The position numbers and the translations under genes were made by a program. A stretch of 64,000 bases of DNA from Pratylenchus scribneri (lineage: Eukaryota; Nematoda; Chromadorea; Rhabditida; Pratylenchidae), in assembly GCA_030063045.1 (NCBI GenBank), contig JAQSEB010000022.1, forward strand, positions 992,001 through 1,056,000. Direction: 5' to 3'. Below the pieces are notes generated by a model, which saw nothing but the letters and a program-made list of their open reading frames with translations, did no database searches and was not told the DNA's origin. Positions 38,600 through 48,649 of the stretch are shown here, piece by piece. How positions within the stretch are numbered: position 1 is the first letter of the stretch; each line of letters begins with the position of its first letter.

Positions 38600-39260
38600 T
38601 GGTTGAATAAAGGCAATCGGGATTTTTATTTCGATTTTTCGGCGTTGTTTTCGATCATCCGTATACCTCTTTTGGCGATCATCCGTGCAAATTTACACGC
38701 GCGATCCGAATCCTCCATTTTCATATTCCCTCAATTTATTCTGATTATTCTCAATATTTCTTTCAGAGAATCCGTGCATTTTTTTTCTGATCATCCGCGT
38801 ATTTTTTCTGATCATGCGTACATTTTATAGAGCCCCATTTTCAAATTGCCTCAATAAAATCCTCCTTATTTAATCAAAATATTGAATTTTTTCTTCGCCT
38901 TTGATTTTACCTATTTGTCTTTTTTTCCGATCATCCATTCTCTTTATCACATTTTATTGCTGGCTTTCTTTTATTTTTGCAAAAATTTTATCTATCCCCA
39001 ACCTCGATATCCCCTCTTATTTGGCGTAAACCCCAAGGGCAATATTCTTTCTTGGCATATCAATAAAAGGAAATTGAGGAATGTTAATTGTTATTTCCCA
39101 AAATTAAGGGAAAGGTGATCATCCCCAAATTAAAATATACCTTTTTTGAAGGATTGCGTCAAATAATGAATAGTGAGGAATTAGATAAAATGAGTAAAAC
39201 AAAAAGGGAAAATAGGAGTGATTGGGGAAAGAATCCATCCATGATTAAATACAATCCAAA
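38600..39260 (+). repeat. Dispersed repeat R, copy 2
   Basis: Matches copies at 26.0 and 47.7 kb through the CCAACCTCGATATCCCC and GATCATCCCC landmarks. It extends further left with reiterated GATCATCCG words (38655-38820), of which copy 3 keeps a trace. It lacks the 45-bp minisatellite and runs straight into the 5' flank of the secreted gene at 39340, in the same orientation. Confidence 0.9.
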
Positions 39261-39339
39261 TATTCTTTATTTAAAATTAATTTGGCTAAACTGCTGAAAA
39301 TGAAATTTTTAAATTAATTAAAATCTTTCTTTAAAGAAA

Positions 39340-39708
39340 ATGAAAATTCCAACATTATTATTTATAATTATTTTCTTATTAAATATTTCAACAATTTTTA
39401 TTTGTACAAATGCTCTCGACGAAGAAGGAAATATTCCAACTTTGGAAAATATTTATCCACCTCCTTCACAAAATGAACATTTAGACAGAGGAGAAGCCAA
39501 TGGACAACAGGCAACTGTGGATAATGAAAATGATTCGGATGAAATTATGAACAAATTTAAGCCAGAGGATTTAAATGAGATAATGGCATTGCTTGATGAG
39601 GACAATTGGAAAAATGAGAATATTCCGGCGGCAATTGGCACACAATCCATTCATGTAAATAGACAATTCATTTCTCTATCAAAATTAAAGGCAATTTATA
39701 GATTTTAA
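39340..39708 (+). CDS. Small secreted acidic protein, family S member 2
   Basis: Single-exon frame of 122 aa. It has a signal peptide (MKIPTLLFIIIFLLNISTIF, then ICTNALD), then EEGNIPTLENIYPPPS and the family block NDSDEIMNKFKPEDLNEIMA, then LLDEDNW. It is closely similar to the gene at 35011 over the leader and acidic block, and less so in the middle and C-terminus. Repeat copy 2 supplies its upstream region. Function unknown. Confidence 0.75.
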   Translation: MKIPTLLFIIIFLLNISTIFICTNALDEEGNIPTLENIYPPPSQNEHLDRGEANGQQATVDNENDSDEIMNKFKPEDLNEIMALLDEDNWKNENIPAAIGTQSIHVNRQFISLSKLKAIYRF

Positions 39709-40605
39709 ATAATTTGAATCAATCCGGGAATAATCTTTGAAATAAGGAATATTAGAGAAATATTATTTATCGGAATTTTTAATCTAATTTAAGATTTCAA
39801 ATTTGGTCCAAACTTTTCCGTAATCCTAAGTAATCAAGTTTTCAAGGAACACTCCCTCATTTTGAAGGAATATTAACAAAATTTAATTTTTTTGCCAAAT
39901 TTTGACCATAATTATGAAATAACAAAAGAATCTCAATCATCTTCACGAATACAGGATTCTAAGAAATTTTTTCAAAATAAAGTTCAATGACTTTAAAAAA
40001 TAAAAATTTAGGAGTCAAAATAAATATTTTAAGCTAATATAAATTGATTAAAATTTTTTATTAGATTTTATTATCATAATTTAACAAAATGGAATCAACC
40101 AGCAGCAGCTCAGGACTAAGATTATATATTTTTTGAAAAGACTGTTTTAATATTTTCGAACCACATGTGAAAAATATGAGCCAAAAATGGCCGAATAGCG
40201 AAAATTTTTTTTATCATTTTTTTTATAATTTCTAAAAAGTAAATAGAGTACACAAATAGTCATAGTAAAGTACAAATCTTTAAAAAAGTATACATCTGAG
40301 AACCCTGCATGAATGTCATCATCATCACACAGAATTTTTAGCCTAATCAACAGAGTCCATTAAAATTGGCTGCAAAAAATCTACCAAACTGGGAGTCGGG
40401 AATAAATGTTAGGCAAAAATCTCAATTGAACAAGGGTAAAGGTTTACTAAAATATATTTTATTTTTTTATTTAAAAATCAGCACCTATTATTGGCGTAAA
40501 ACGATCATTTTATGAAACCGATAATTTAGCATGGTTGAGGGACAATCGACGGAAAACGGACAATAAAATATACAATTTGAACAGAGAATCACAAAATCAA
40601 AAAGC
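39709..40605. other. Intergenic, nothing recognised
   Basis: AT-rich spacer before zinc-finger member 2. Short frames, including one starting MESTSSSSG at 40089, have no supporting features. Confidence 0.55.
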
Positions 40606-41543
40606 ATGGAGATTCATAAAGGTATTTTAATTTTATTAATTTGTACAAAAATAATTGAAATAATTTATGCCGGAGAAAATGATATTGGTGCTGGTGCATT
40701 GCAAAGGAAAAAAGACAAAAGTAAATTAGATGAATATTTAGAACAAAATTCATCAAATTCAAATGAAATGAAACATGAATCAAAACCAAAATATCAATTT
40801 AATTCATCAGACAATTTTGAAGTAGATTATGAATGGCTATTAAATTGGTTATCTTCAAATGAAGAAAAAGTTCCACATACATTGTCAGCACAACAAAATT
40901 CACCAATTAATAATAATATTGCAATGAATAATCAACCAATGGAACAAAAGTCAATGCAAAATATTCAGCAAATCATAGCCAAATCTTCTTCAAATCCAAC
41001 AAAAATGATTATTAGCAATCAACAAAATTCCAAGGATCTTTGGGAGAAATGTAAATGAAAAATTTTTTTAATATAAATTTTTAAAGTAAATATTAAAATT
41101 TTAGATACTGGCATAAAAACTAATCCATTAAAAATGCATAAAGCTGGTGAGAATTTTATGTTGATTTATAAATGAAATTGGATAGGATGTTTTCTGAGAA
41201 ATTAACCTAAAATTTTGTCAATTTTAAATTTTTAGCCAAAAAAAAGAACTTTAATTGTAATGAATGCGGGAAAACATTTGACTGTAAATCGCGTTTGAAT
41301 AAACATCTGCTATCACATCAGTGTGAGTAAAATTTATATAATTTTTATTTTATTTATTTTCGAGCTAAATTGGTTTTTGAAATTCTTATTCATTTCACAT
41401 TATAAATTTTAGCGGAACGGCCACATAAATGTGAAAAATGTGGAGCTGATTACAAGCGGAAAGGTGACTTGATGGTACATTTGAGAATGACAAAATGTGG
41501 CACAAAAGCAAATAAACTGGAAAGTGGCAAAGGAAGGAATTGA
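40606..41543 (+). CDS. Secreted zinc-finger protein, family member 2
   Basis: Four exons: 40606-41050, 41105-41146, 41236-41322, 41413-41543; 234 aa, all introns phase 1 as in member 1. Signal peptide MEIHKGILILLICTKIIEII, then YAGEND. The Asn/Gln/Ser-rich region shares KLDEYLEQNSSNSNE and AMNNQPMEQ with member 1. Two fingers: CNECGKTFDCKSRLNKHLLS, closing with H (C-x2-C-x12-H-x3-H), and CEKCGADYKRKGDLMVHLRM, closing TKC (last ligand Cys, as in member 1). It has fewer fingers than members 1 and 3, so finger number varies by whole-exon gain or loss. Confidence 0.85.
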
Positions 41544-42478
41544 AAAAAAAAATAAAGAATATTTGGTCAAGTAAATTTTAAAAAAAAACTCTTTAACATG
41601 TCACAGATTGTTAGGATTTACTGAAGAATACATTTTATTGCATTTTGATTCATTTATTTATTCCATCAATTTTTGTTATTTCATTTTTCATAAATCAAAT
41701 TTCCTAAATTAATGTAATTTTCTAAAATGGGGGGATCAGTGATTGTCCATTCAAAATAGCTTTCAAGCTTTACTTTTTTTTTCACTTCAATTAAAAATAA
41801 TAATAATTGTAATAAAATGCCCTTTCTACATTCACGATTGATCATCATTATAAATTCAATCGAGAAAGCTATCATTCAATCCAATTTTGGCACATAAATA
41901 AGTGAATTTGGGGAAGAGAATGCCCCAAAATTGAGGGGAGGAAGAATGGCAATGGGCAATGGATTATCCGTTAACCGAAACATTGCCGTTGATGGATTGC
42001 GCCAAATAAGGGGAGAAAGAGTTGAGGGTGAGGGAATAAATCTGATGAGCAAAACAAAGGAAAAAGGACGGAATATTTGAATTTGAATGAGTCCATAGTC
42101 CATCCATGATTATTTATAAAAATGATCAATTATTCTCTCTCAACAAAATCAATTTTCCCCTAAATCACTGCAAAATCCAAATGCTTTATTCGATTTATTA
42201 AGCTAAATAGAATTTAAAAATGAATTAAGTTTGTTAGAACCTTTGAGCCTTGATCTATAAGCATAAAATTGATAGAAAATACAAAAAATTTCCCTGATAT
42301 TATCTTGTTCATTGTCCAAATATTGACATTTTGCCTTTCATATTTGGCTACATTCTCGAACTGTCCTTTTCGGCTTTATCAATATTAAAAATAAACCATC
42401 CAACTTGGCATCTTTCCCTTGGCTAATTTGATGTCTAAAATGAAAGAAATTCTCTGACTAAAAATCCTTTTTAAGAAA
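41544..42478. other. Intergenic holding a diverged repeat R relative
   Basis: 41815-42120 shares order and short motifs with repeat R and with 54810-54990: ATTCACG.TTGATCATCAT, CCAAAATTGA.GG, GATGGATTGCGCCAAATAA, then ATCCATGATTA. It lies upstream of the secreted gene at 42479, as repeat R does at 39340. The remainder is AT-rich with no feature. Confidence 0.6.
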
Positions 42479-42754
42479 ATGATTCCAAAATTATTATTTG
42501 CTATTTTCTTATTGAATATTTCTACAATTTGTATTTGTACAAATGAAAAAGACAAAAATAAAATGGTTGAAGAAGGAAATATTCCAAATACGGAAAATGT
42601 TTTTCTTCTTCCACCAAAAAGCGGAGGAGAAGCCAGCGTTCCACCGACAACGGAGAATAATGAAAATGATTTTGATGATATTTTGAAATATGATTCGGAA
42701 CAAATTAGCCAAATAATGGCATTATTTAATGAAGGGGATTTTGGGAGTAATTGA
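42479..42754 (+). CDS. Small secreted acidic protein, family S member 3
   Basis: Single-exon frame of 91 aa. Signal peptide MIPKLLFAIFLLNISTICIC, then TNEKDKNK; the family signature EEGNIPNTENVF; a shortened acidic block NENDFDDILKYDSEQISQIM, then ALFNEGD. It is shorter and more diverged than members 1 and 2. The 5' flank keeps TTTTTAAGAAA before the ATG. Function unknown. Confidence 0.7.
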   Translation: MIPKLLFAIFLLNISTICICTNEKDKNKMVEEGNIPNTENVFLLPPKSGGEASVPPTTENNENDFDDILKYDSEQISQIMALFNEGDFGSN

Positions 42755-42945
42755 AAATTAATTTATTGGAAAAGAATAAATGCAATTTAATGATTGATCA
42801 TTCGTGATTAAAAAATGAATGTTTCTTTCGATAATAGTGATTTGCTTAAGGGCTTGCAAAATCCACATTTAAAATTCTTATTCTTTTTTTTTTAAATTTC
42901 AAGGCAAATTCCTGTTAGGAAAACCACGAAGGAATCATCGAGAAA

Positions 42946-43244
42946 TCATTTTGTTCCATTTTCTGAATAATTATTTAAAAATAAATAAATATAAAATTAA
43001 ATCTAAACCTTTCACAAAATCATTCCTCTTTAGCAACTCGTCACTTCTCAAAAGCACATCAGCAATTTCCCTTCTTAATTGTGCATAGGCCTCTGATTCC
43101 TTAATTAAAAAAGTAAAATTTTTAGTCTTTTAAGATTCCCAAAATTACCGAAGTTGTTGGCATTTCACTCTGTGGAGCTGTTTTATTTTTATCCTCTTTT
43201 GATTTTTTTGTTGCATGATGCTTGCTCAAAATTGTGTTTCCCAT
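42946..43244 (-). CDS. Tiny protein with N-myristoylation signal
   Basis: Three exons on the minus strand, phases consistent: 43149-43244, 43009-43099, 42946-42962; 67 aa. It starts MGNTILSKHH, a good N-myristoylation sequence (Gly2, Ser at the sixth position after the Met), then a Lys-rich stretch, then a predicted helix (ESEAYAQLRREIADVLLRSD, then ELLKRNDFVK). Splice sites are standard GT-AG. No family recognised. If real, the protein would be lipid-anchored on the cytosolic side of a membrane. Convergent with the secreted gene at 42479. Confidence 0.6.
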
Positions 43245-43287
43245 TATGGTTTGATTCTAGGATTCAAATTTAATATGGTTACAATTT

Positions 43288-43624
43288 TTTTACCAACAAA
43301 AAGACTTATTTTCCCATAAAACAGGTTTTTGTATTCTAACAAATCAGAAACCGGTTATAGACCCTACAAACCTTATACCATTTTGTAGATCTCATCAAGA
43401 CGCATCGAATGCTATAAAATTTGTCATGGTATTGATCAAAAATATAAATGTTTGAACCGTTTGAACCATATACCGGTTTTTGGCTTTAAACTCTTTAATT
43501 TTAGACTAAAAACATGACAAATTATTATATCAATAGACGCGGCTCTATGAAATCTACAAAATGGTATAAGATTTGTAGGGCCTAAAACCAGTTTCTGATA
43601 TATTAAGAAATTTTGTTGGTAAAA
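43288..43624. mobile_element. Foldback element with TTTTACCAACAAAA ends
   Basis: 337 bp with terminal repeats TTTTACCAACAAAA and TTTTGTTGGTAAAA. Long inverted subterminal arms carry CAAACCTTATACCATTTTGT, then AGATCTCATCAAGACGCATC. The arms match the partial copy at 33900-34125. No clear target duplication and no protein; non-autonomous. Confidence 0.8.
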
Positions 43625-43985
43625 TAAATATTTCCATTTAATATTTATGATTTTTTTAGAGTTTTCAATAGCCAATAATAAATGATCTATTTAGTAAAAC
43701 GCTTGATTTGTATTAGTAATAGATAAAATTTTAATTTAATATTTACGAGAAAATAAAATTGTTTTGGTCTGACCAGCCGTAATAAATCAAAATTTATATT
43801 CCTTTTCCTTCTATTAATTCATATTTTTCCTATTTTCTTTATAAATGGACAAAATGAACTTTCTATTTGTTTAAAACTGGTTTTACTTTTTACTAATAAA
43901 CAAATTTGTATGAGTTTCCTGTTTTTTTTTTTACTTAGAAAATTATGATTTCTTATAGAATTGGACTAATCGGTTAGGGATTTGA

Positions 43986-44375
43986 ATGATTAGCATTGAT
44001 CAGCTGAAAAATTTGTTTTATCAAAATGTACCAATGAAGGGGCAAGAAATTGATAATATAAGAATGGAATATAAAATAAATGAAAGAATGGATATCTAAT
44101 TGCTGATGAGATTTCCCAATTTCAAGCACATTATTCTGTGCCATATTATAAGGGTTGAAAGATCCAAAAGTTATTTATTGGGTTCCGTTTATGTTCGTTT
44201 CGACGATTGGTAACGATGATTTTGAAATGACAAAGGCCCAATACGAGATACAAGCAGGCAAATGAAATTCGAAAATACAAAATATGACAAAAAAGGAGAC
44301 GGGAAATTCAGGAAAGAAGAATTGTTGGCGCAATTCAAAAATGCCGAAGTACAAAATAATAACATCGAAAAATAA
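43986..44375 (+). pseudogene. EF-hand protein remnant, copy 1
   Basis: Three exon-like pieces on one strand: ISIDQLKNLFYQNVPMKGQE (43990-44100), TIGNDDFEMTKAQYE (44194-44265) and KYDKKGDGKFRKEELLAQF, ending at a TAA (44373-44375). The last is a calcium-binding EF-hand loop (D-x-K-x-D-x-K-F-x-x-x-E), slightly degenerate at position 3. Pieces sit in different frames and no start or complete splice pattern connects them. The second half is duplicated at 54041-54205. Read as a decayed calmodulin-like gene; a very divergent intact gene cannot be excluded. Confidence 0.55.
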
Positions 44376-44605
44376 TTGTTGAATATCTGAATTGGAGGAG
44401 AAAGAAGGATTTAGATATATATATGTTTAAATAATGAAATGATTCAATTCATCTTTTCAAATTTTAATAAAAAAATTTTATGAAAATTAAATGAAGAAAA
44501 TTAGAAGCGTAATTTGATTTGATTAATTTCGATAAGGAATGCAAAAAAGTTTGAGGATAAGAAACTGGCTTCTTTAAAAGTTAGATAAAAAATTAAAACA
44601 TATAA

Positions 44606-44764
44606 TTAGGCATTTGTGTTTTTAATTTCAAGAGCATGTTGGAATTGTTTAAAACGCCATTTTTCCTTTCCAAAATTAGCTCGAACTCTCTCAGTAGCAA
44701 GGAAGAGATTGACAGCCGGGAAAAAATTCGAAATTGGCATATTTTGGTGGTAATGCAACATTCC
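44606..44764 (-). pseudogene. Orphan last exon of a SPRY gene
   Basis: A minus-strand exon (acceptor AATTTAG) reading NVALPPKYANFEFFPAVNLF, then LATERVRANFGKEKWRFKQF, ending in TAA. It corresponds exactly to exon 5 of the SPRY gene at 31179 (ELPAYFCGLELYPAASLF, EANFGKTEWAFNP), including the same entry phase. No upstream SPRY exons are found on this strand before the transposon at 45016. It is therefore a truncated paralogue. Confidence 0.7.
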
Positions 44765-45015
44765 CTAAATTTGAAATTTAAACATTATAAGTTTTTTTTT
44801 CTGTAAATTTAATCATTTTTGATTATTAAATTTTTGAAATATTTTTTGAATATAGGTAATTTACCAAACAATTTGCCATTTTTTTATAGAAAATGATTTT
44901 AAAAAATGTATTTTTTTCATCGAATATATGATATGAATAAATCAAAATAAAATTTATTCTTAAATAAATTCGAGAAATTTTTAATATAATGAATTTTTTA
45001 GGCCAAATCCTCATC

Positions 45016-45230
45016 TACCGTAAATCTTCTATTAGAAGCCCATGGGCTTATAAATTTCAGAGGCCCTCCGAAGGGAGGCTTTTCGAAAATTTTGAAGACA
45101 AAAAATGTTTATTTCGGCCTAATTTCACCTCTACATTGGTTATTTTTGACATAAATTTTTCGAGGGGTGGGCTTTAAATAGAAGGTGGGCTTCAAATAGA
45201 AGGTGGGCTTCTAATAGAAGAATTATGGTA
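45016..45230. mobile_element. Tc1/mariner-like MITE
   Basis: 215 bp whose ends are inverted: TACCGTAAATCTTCTATTAG on the left and the complement of TACCATAATTCTTCTATTAG on the right. Each arm holds the palindrome CTTCTATTAGAAG, and GTGGGCTTC is repeated near the right end. The only candidate target duplication is TA, which suits Tc1/mariner, but this is weak evidence. Confidence 0.7.
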
Positions 45231-45252
45231 TTTTTCCTCAATTCATTTCCTC

Positions 45253-47094
45253 TTATCCCAGCAGCATATTATATTCTTTTTTGTCGCATATTTTGTTCTT
45301 CAAATGTACATCCAAATATCTTTTCTGATTGAAACTTTTTCCGCAATTTTCGCAAAGAAAAAATGGCCCATCTAAAATTTTAATGGAAATGGTAACAAAA
45401 ATTAATTATTATTATCTAAAAAAGCATACTATTTTGTTCGCATATTTTATTTTTCAAATGTCTATTCAAATTGGTTTTCAACGTGAAATTTTCTCCACAC
45501 TTCTCGCAGATAAATGGACCATCTAAAATTTTAATGGAAATGCAACAGAAATTATTTATTTTTTTCTGAAAAAACATCAAATTTTATTTACTTTGATGAG
45601 TTTCCATATGTTGCCGAAGATTCGATATATATTTAAATTCTTTTTTGCATTCGGGCCAAGTGCATTTATATGGTATAAAATCAGCTAAATGGTATGGGAA
45701 AATTTTACATTTTACAAATAAATATTCCTTTAATTCTAAAAAATTGAAAATTATTAATTAATTTTGTCTGAAAAAAATAAATTTTTCTACAATTTTCTCA
45801 AATAAATGGTCTTACAGCAGGGCTACCAGATGGTTTTTCAGTTTGGGGGCATTTCGTGAAAAAAAGGGGGCATTTGGGGGGCATTTTCGGTAAAAAAGGG
45901 GGCATTTTTAAAAAGTACCAAAAATGCAAACATTTTTGCCAATAATGGCCGCGCAGCGAAAAATTAGAGCAAAAATTTGCCGTGCAGCGAAAAATTAGAC
46001 CAAAAAATAATAAAAAAAGGGAAAAAATGACAAAATTTTAAAAAGGGGGCATTTGGGGGGCATCTCAGCTTGGGGGGCACAAAAGGGGGCAAAATCTCAA
46101 AAAGGGGGCAAATGCCCCCCGTAGGGGTACATTCTGGCAGCCCTGTCTTACAGGTTACAGCTAAAATTTGATTTGAATATGAGATAAAATATTTATTTTT
46201 ATACTCACTTTCATGTGTTCGCTCATGTATCCGTAAATCCGACTGGTACGCAAATTTTTTACCACAATCGGAATATTTACATTCAAATGGCATTTCATCG
46301 GCTGAAACATGAATAAAAAATTGATTATTTATATATTTCCTTTATTATCAAATTGAATAAATTTTTGATTTAATTTTTTCTTAAAAATAAATCTAAAAGT
46401 ATTCCTAACGTCGATGTGTTTTTAGTTCATGAGCCCATAAATTCGATGGATATGCAAATCTCTGTTCGCATCCGTCCCATTTGCATTCATATGGCTTCAC
46501 ACCGGCTGAACATTTAAAGTTTTATTGATATTCATTTCTCACAATTCAATTATTAAATTTATTATAATTTTTAAGTTAGTGCCTACTCAATTTTCTTCTA
46601 AAATTTTGACTTTATATCGTACTTTTATCGTACTTTTTGGTACGACTAAGTACGAGGAAAAATCGGCTCGTATTCGTACTCGTACCTCGTACTGGACATT
46701 TCAACTCGTACTCGTATTTCGTAGTACGTTCGTAGTACGAGTACGAGTGTTCAACACTGGTTTTATCCCTGAATCCCCGTCCCCGAAAAGATGACCCCGG
46801 GGAAGCCCCGAAATGTTCCCCGAAAATTTGATCCCCGAAAATTTCTCCCCGAACGCATCCCCGTCCCCGGGGGTGCAACTCTACTATCAACCAACCAAAT
46901 TCATCATTAACAGGTATCTTGTTTAAATCAAATTGATGTTTTGGTTCTTTCATTGATTTTTGATTATAATCATTTAAATGTGAAGGATTTTGTTTCAAAG
47001 ATTCATCTAATTTCCGTTTGCCCTTATCAACTCCGGCACAAATTATTTCAATAATTTTTGTACAAATTAGTAAAATTAAAAGAAATTTAATCAT
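45253..47094 (-). CDS. Secreted zinc-finger protein, member 3, MITE-disrupted
   Basis: Minus strand. Exon 1 starts at 47094 with signal peptide MIKFLLILLICTKIIEIICA and the family motif KRKLDESLKQNPSH. After FGWLI the frame enters transposon sequence at 46883 yet stays open for about 90 more codons, to 46612. Five finger exons follow, all phase 1: 46410-46505 (CKWDGCEQRF), 46209-46301 (CKYSDCGKKF), 45592-45684 (CTWPECKKEF), 45430-45522 (CEKCGENF) and 45253-45371 (CENCGKSF). A second MITE sits in the intron between fingers 2 and 3. A weak donor (A then GTACGAT) near 46618 would join exon 1 to finger 1 in frame. The gene may be an exonised fusion or a pseudogene in its 5' part; the finger exons look intact. 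Confidence 0.7.
45818..46145. mobile_element. hAT-like MITE, GGGGGCA word
   Basis: 328 bp with ends CAGGGCTACCAGA and TCTGGCAGCCCTG. A perfect 8-bp target duplication TCTTACAG lies at 45810-45817 and 46146-46153. The interior repeats GGGGGCATTT and AAAAAGGGGGCA. It lies within an intron of zinc-finger member 3. Confidence 0.95.
46622..46883. mobile_element. Nested word MITEs: GTACG element in CCCCG element
   Basis: On the minus strand a CCCCG-word element begins TAGAGTTGCACCCCC (46883 downward). It is interrupted by a GTACG-word element (46630-46759) whose one intact end is CAACACTG at 46752-46759. Flanks of the inner element are CTTTTATC (46622-46629) and GTTTTATC (46760-46767), a 7/8 match. 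The other end of the outer element is missing. The pair replaces part of exon 1 of zinc-finger member 3. Confidence 0.75.
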
Positions 47095-47689
47095 ATTAGC
47101 TGAAAATTAAAATTTAATTAAAACAATATTATAAATTATTTACGATAAATATGGACAAAACCATCCGGATTATTAAAATATACCAACGAGCTAAATAAAA
47201 ATTTGAATAATTGAAGTAATGAAAATTTTTATATTTTAATTTTATTTCCTTAATGTTTGAAAAATTTTGCTAATCTCGACCTATTTCTTACAGTTAATTT
47301 GCTTTCTCGAACTCAATCAATTCGATGAAATTTAGTGAACAAAAAGAATGGCGTTTTAAAACTATAAAATAAATTTTTTTTATTAAAAGAAAAAATGTAA
47401 AATAAAAAATGCAAATGCAATTTGAGCGCTGCAGAAGAGATTTATTTAGAATATTTGATTTTTCACTTTTAATACTAATCTTTATATTAATAAGAAAATT
47501 TCAAATTAATCACTGTTAAATAAATTTAATTGGTTGCAAAGAGGGAAGTGGAGGGGTAGAAATGAAAAAGTTCCTAGCATTTTATTAATTTTAATTTATT
47601 ATTAAGTTAGGCTAAAACTATTAAGATTAGGGCAGGAAGTCTAATTTAGAAAGCGATTTGGTTAAATTTATAAAGTCCGTGTATTACTT
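47095..47689. other. Intergenic, nothing recognised
   Basis: AT-rich spacer upstream of zinc-finger member 3. A short stretch at 47528-47560 (GGTTGCAAAGAGGGAAGTGG) resembles 13879-13905, but the match is too short to name. Confidence 0.5.
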
Positions 47690-48540
47690 TCTCTGATCAT
47701 CTGTACATTTTATAGATACTCCATTTTCAAATAGCCTCATTAAAATCCACCTTATTCAATCAAATATTGAATTTTTTCAATGCCTTTTATTGTCCTATTT
47801 TTCCTTTTTATTCCGATAATCCATTACTTTATCCCATTTTATTGCTGGCTTTCTTTTATTTTTGCAAAAATTTTATCTATCCCCAACCTCGATATCCCCT
47901 CTTATTTGGCGTAAACCCCAAGGGCAATATTCTTTCTTGGCATATCAATAAAAGGAAATTGAGGAATGGTAAATGTTATTTCCCAAAATTAAGGGAAAGG
48001 TGATCATCCCCAAATTAAAATATACCTTTTTTGAAGGATTGCGTCAAATAATGAATAGTGAGGATTGAGGAATTAAATAAAATTTGAATAAAACAAAAAA
48101 GGAAAATAAGAGCGATTTGGGGAATGAATCCATCCATGATTACATCCCATCCATATATTCTTTATTTAATAATTGGGCAAGCACAAAATTGAAGGAGCAA
48201 CAAATGATTGATCTCCATATTTTTGGCACAAAATGATGAGGCAATTACACGGCTGATCTCCATATTTTGGCACAAAATGATGAGGCAATACACGGCTGAT
48301 CTCCATATTTTGGCACAAAATGATGAGGCAATACACGGCTGATCTCCATATTTTGGCACAAAATGATGAGGCAATTACACGGCTTATCTCCATATTTTGG
48401 CACAAAATTATGAGGCAATTACACGGCTGATCTCCATATTTTGGCACAAAATGATGAGGCAATTACACGGCTGATCTCCATATTTTGGCACAAAATGATG
48501 AGGCAATTACACGGCTGATCTCCATATTTTGGCAAACATG
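47690..48540 (+). repeat. Dispersed repeat R, copy 3
   Basis: Shares the GATATCCCCTCTTATTTGGC core and ATCCATCCATGATTACATCC end with copy 1, including the minisatellite, and is closer to copy 1 than to copy 2. It lies upstream, same orientation, of the decayed zinc-finger member 4. Confidence 0.9.
48210..48537. repeat. 43-45 bp minisatellite (about 7.5 copies)
   Basis: Same unit as at 26495 but with TATTTTGG in place of TATTTTTGG in most units and ATACACGG in place of ATTACACGG in two. The near-44-bp period breaks the reading frame seen in copy 1. This argues against protein coding. Confidence 0.95.
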
Positions 48541-48649
48541 AACACAAGATAAGAGGGGTTATTTTAATTTATTGGAGAAACGATTTAAAAAAATAAAAAA
48601 ATTTAAATTAAATTAGAAAAAAATTATAGAAAATACAAAAAATATTCAG

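Noticed and set aside
46525..46794. Plus-strand frame rich in RTRTSYW
   Set aside because: It lies on the GTACG-word transposon. It is a shadow of the element, not a gene.
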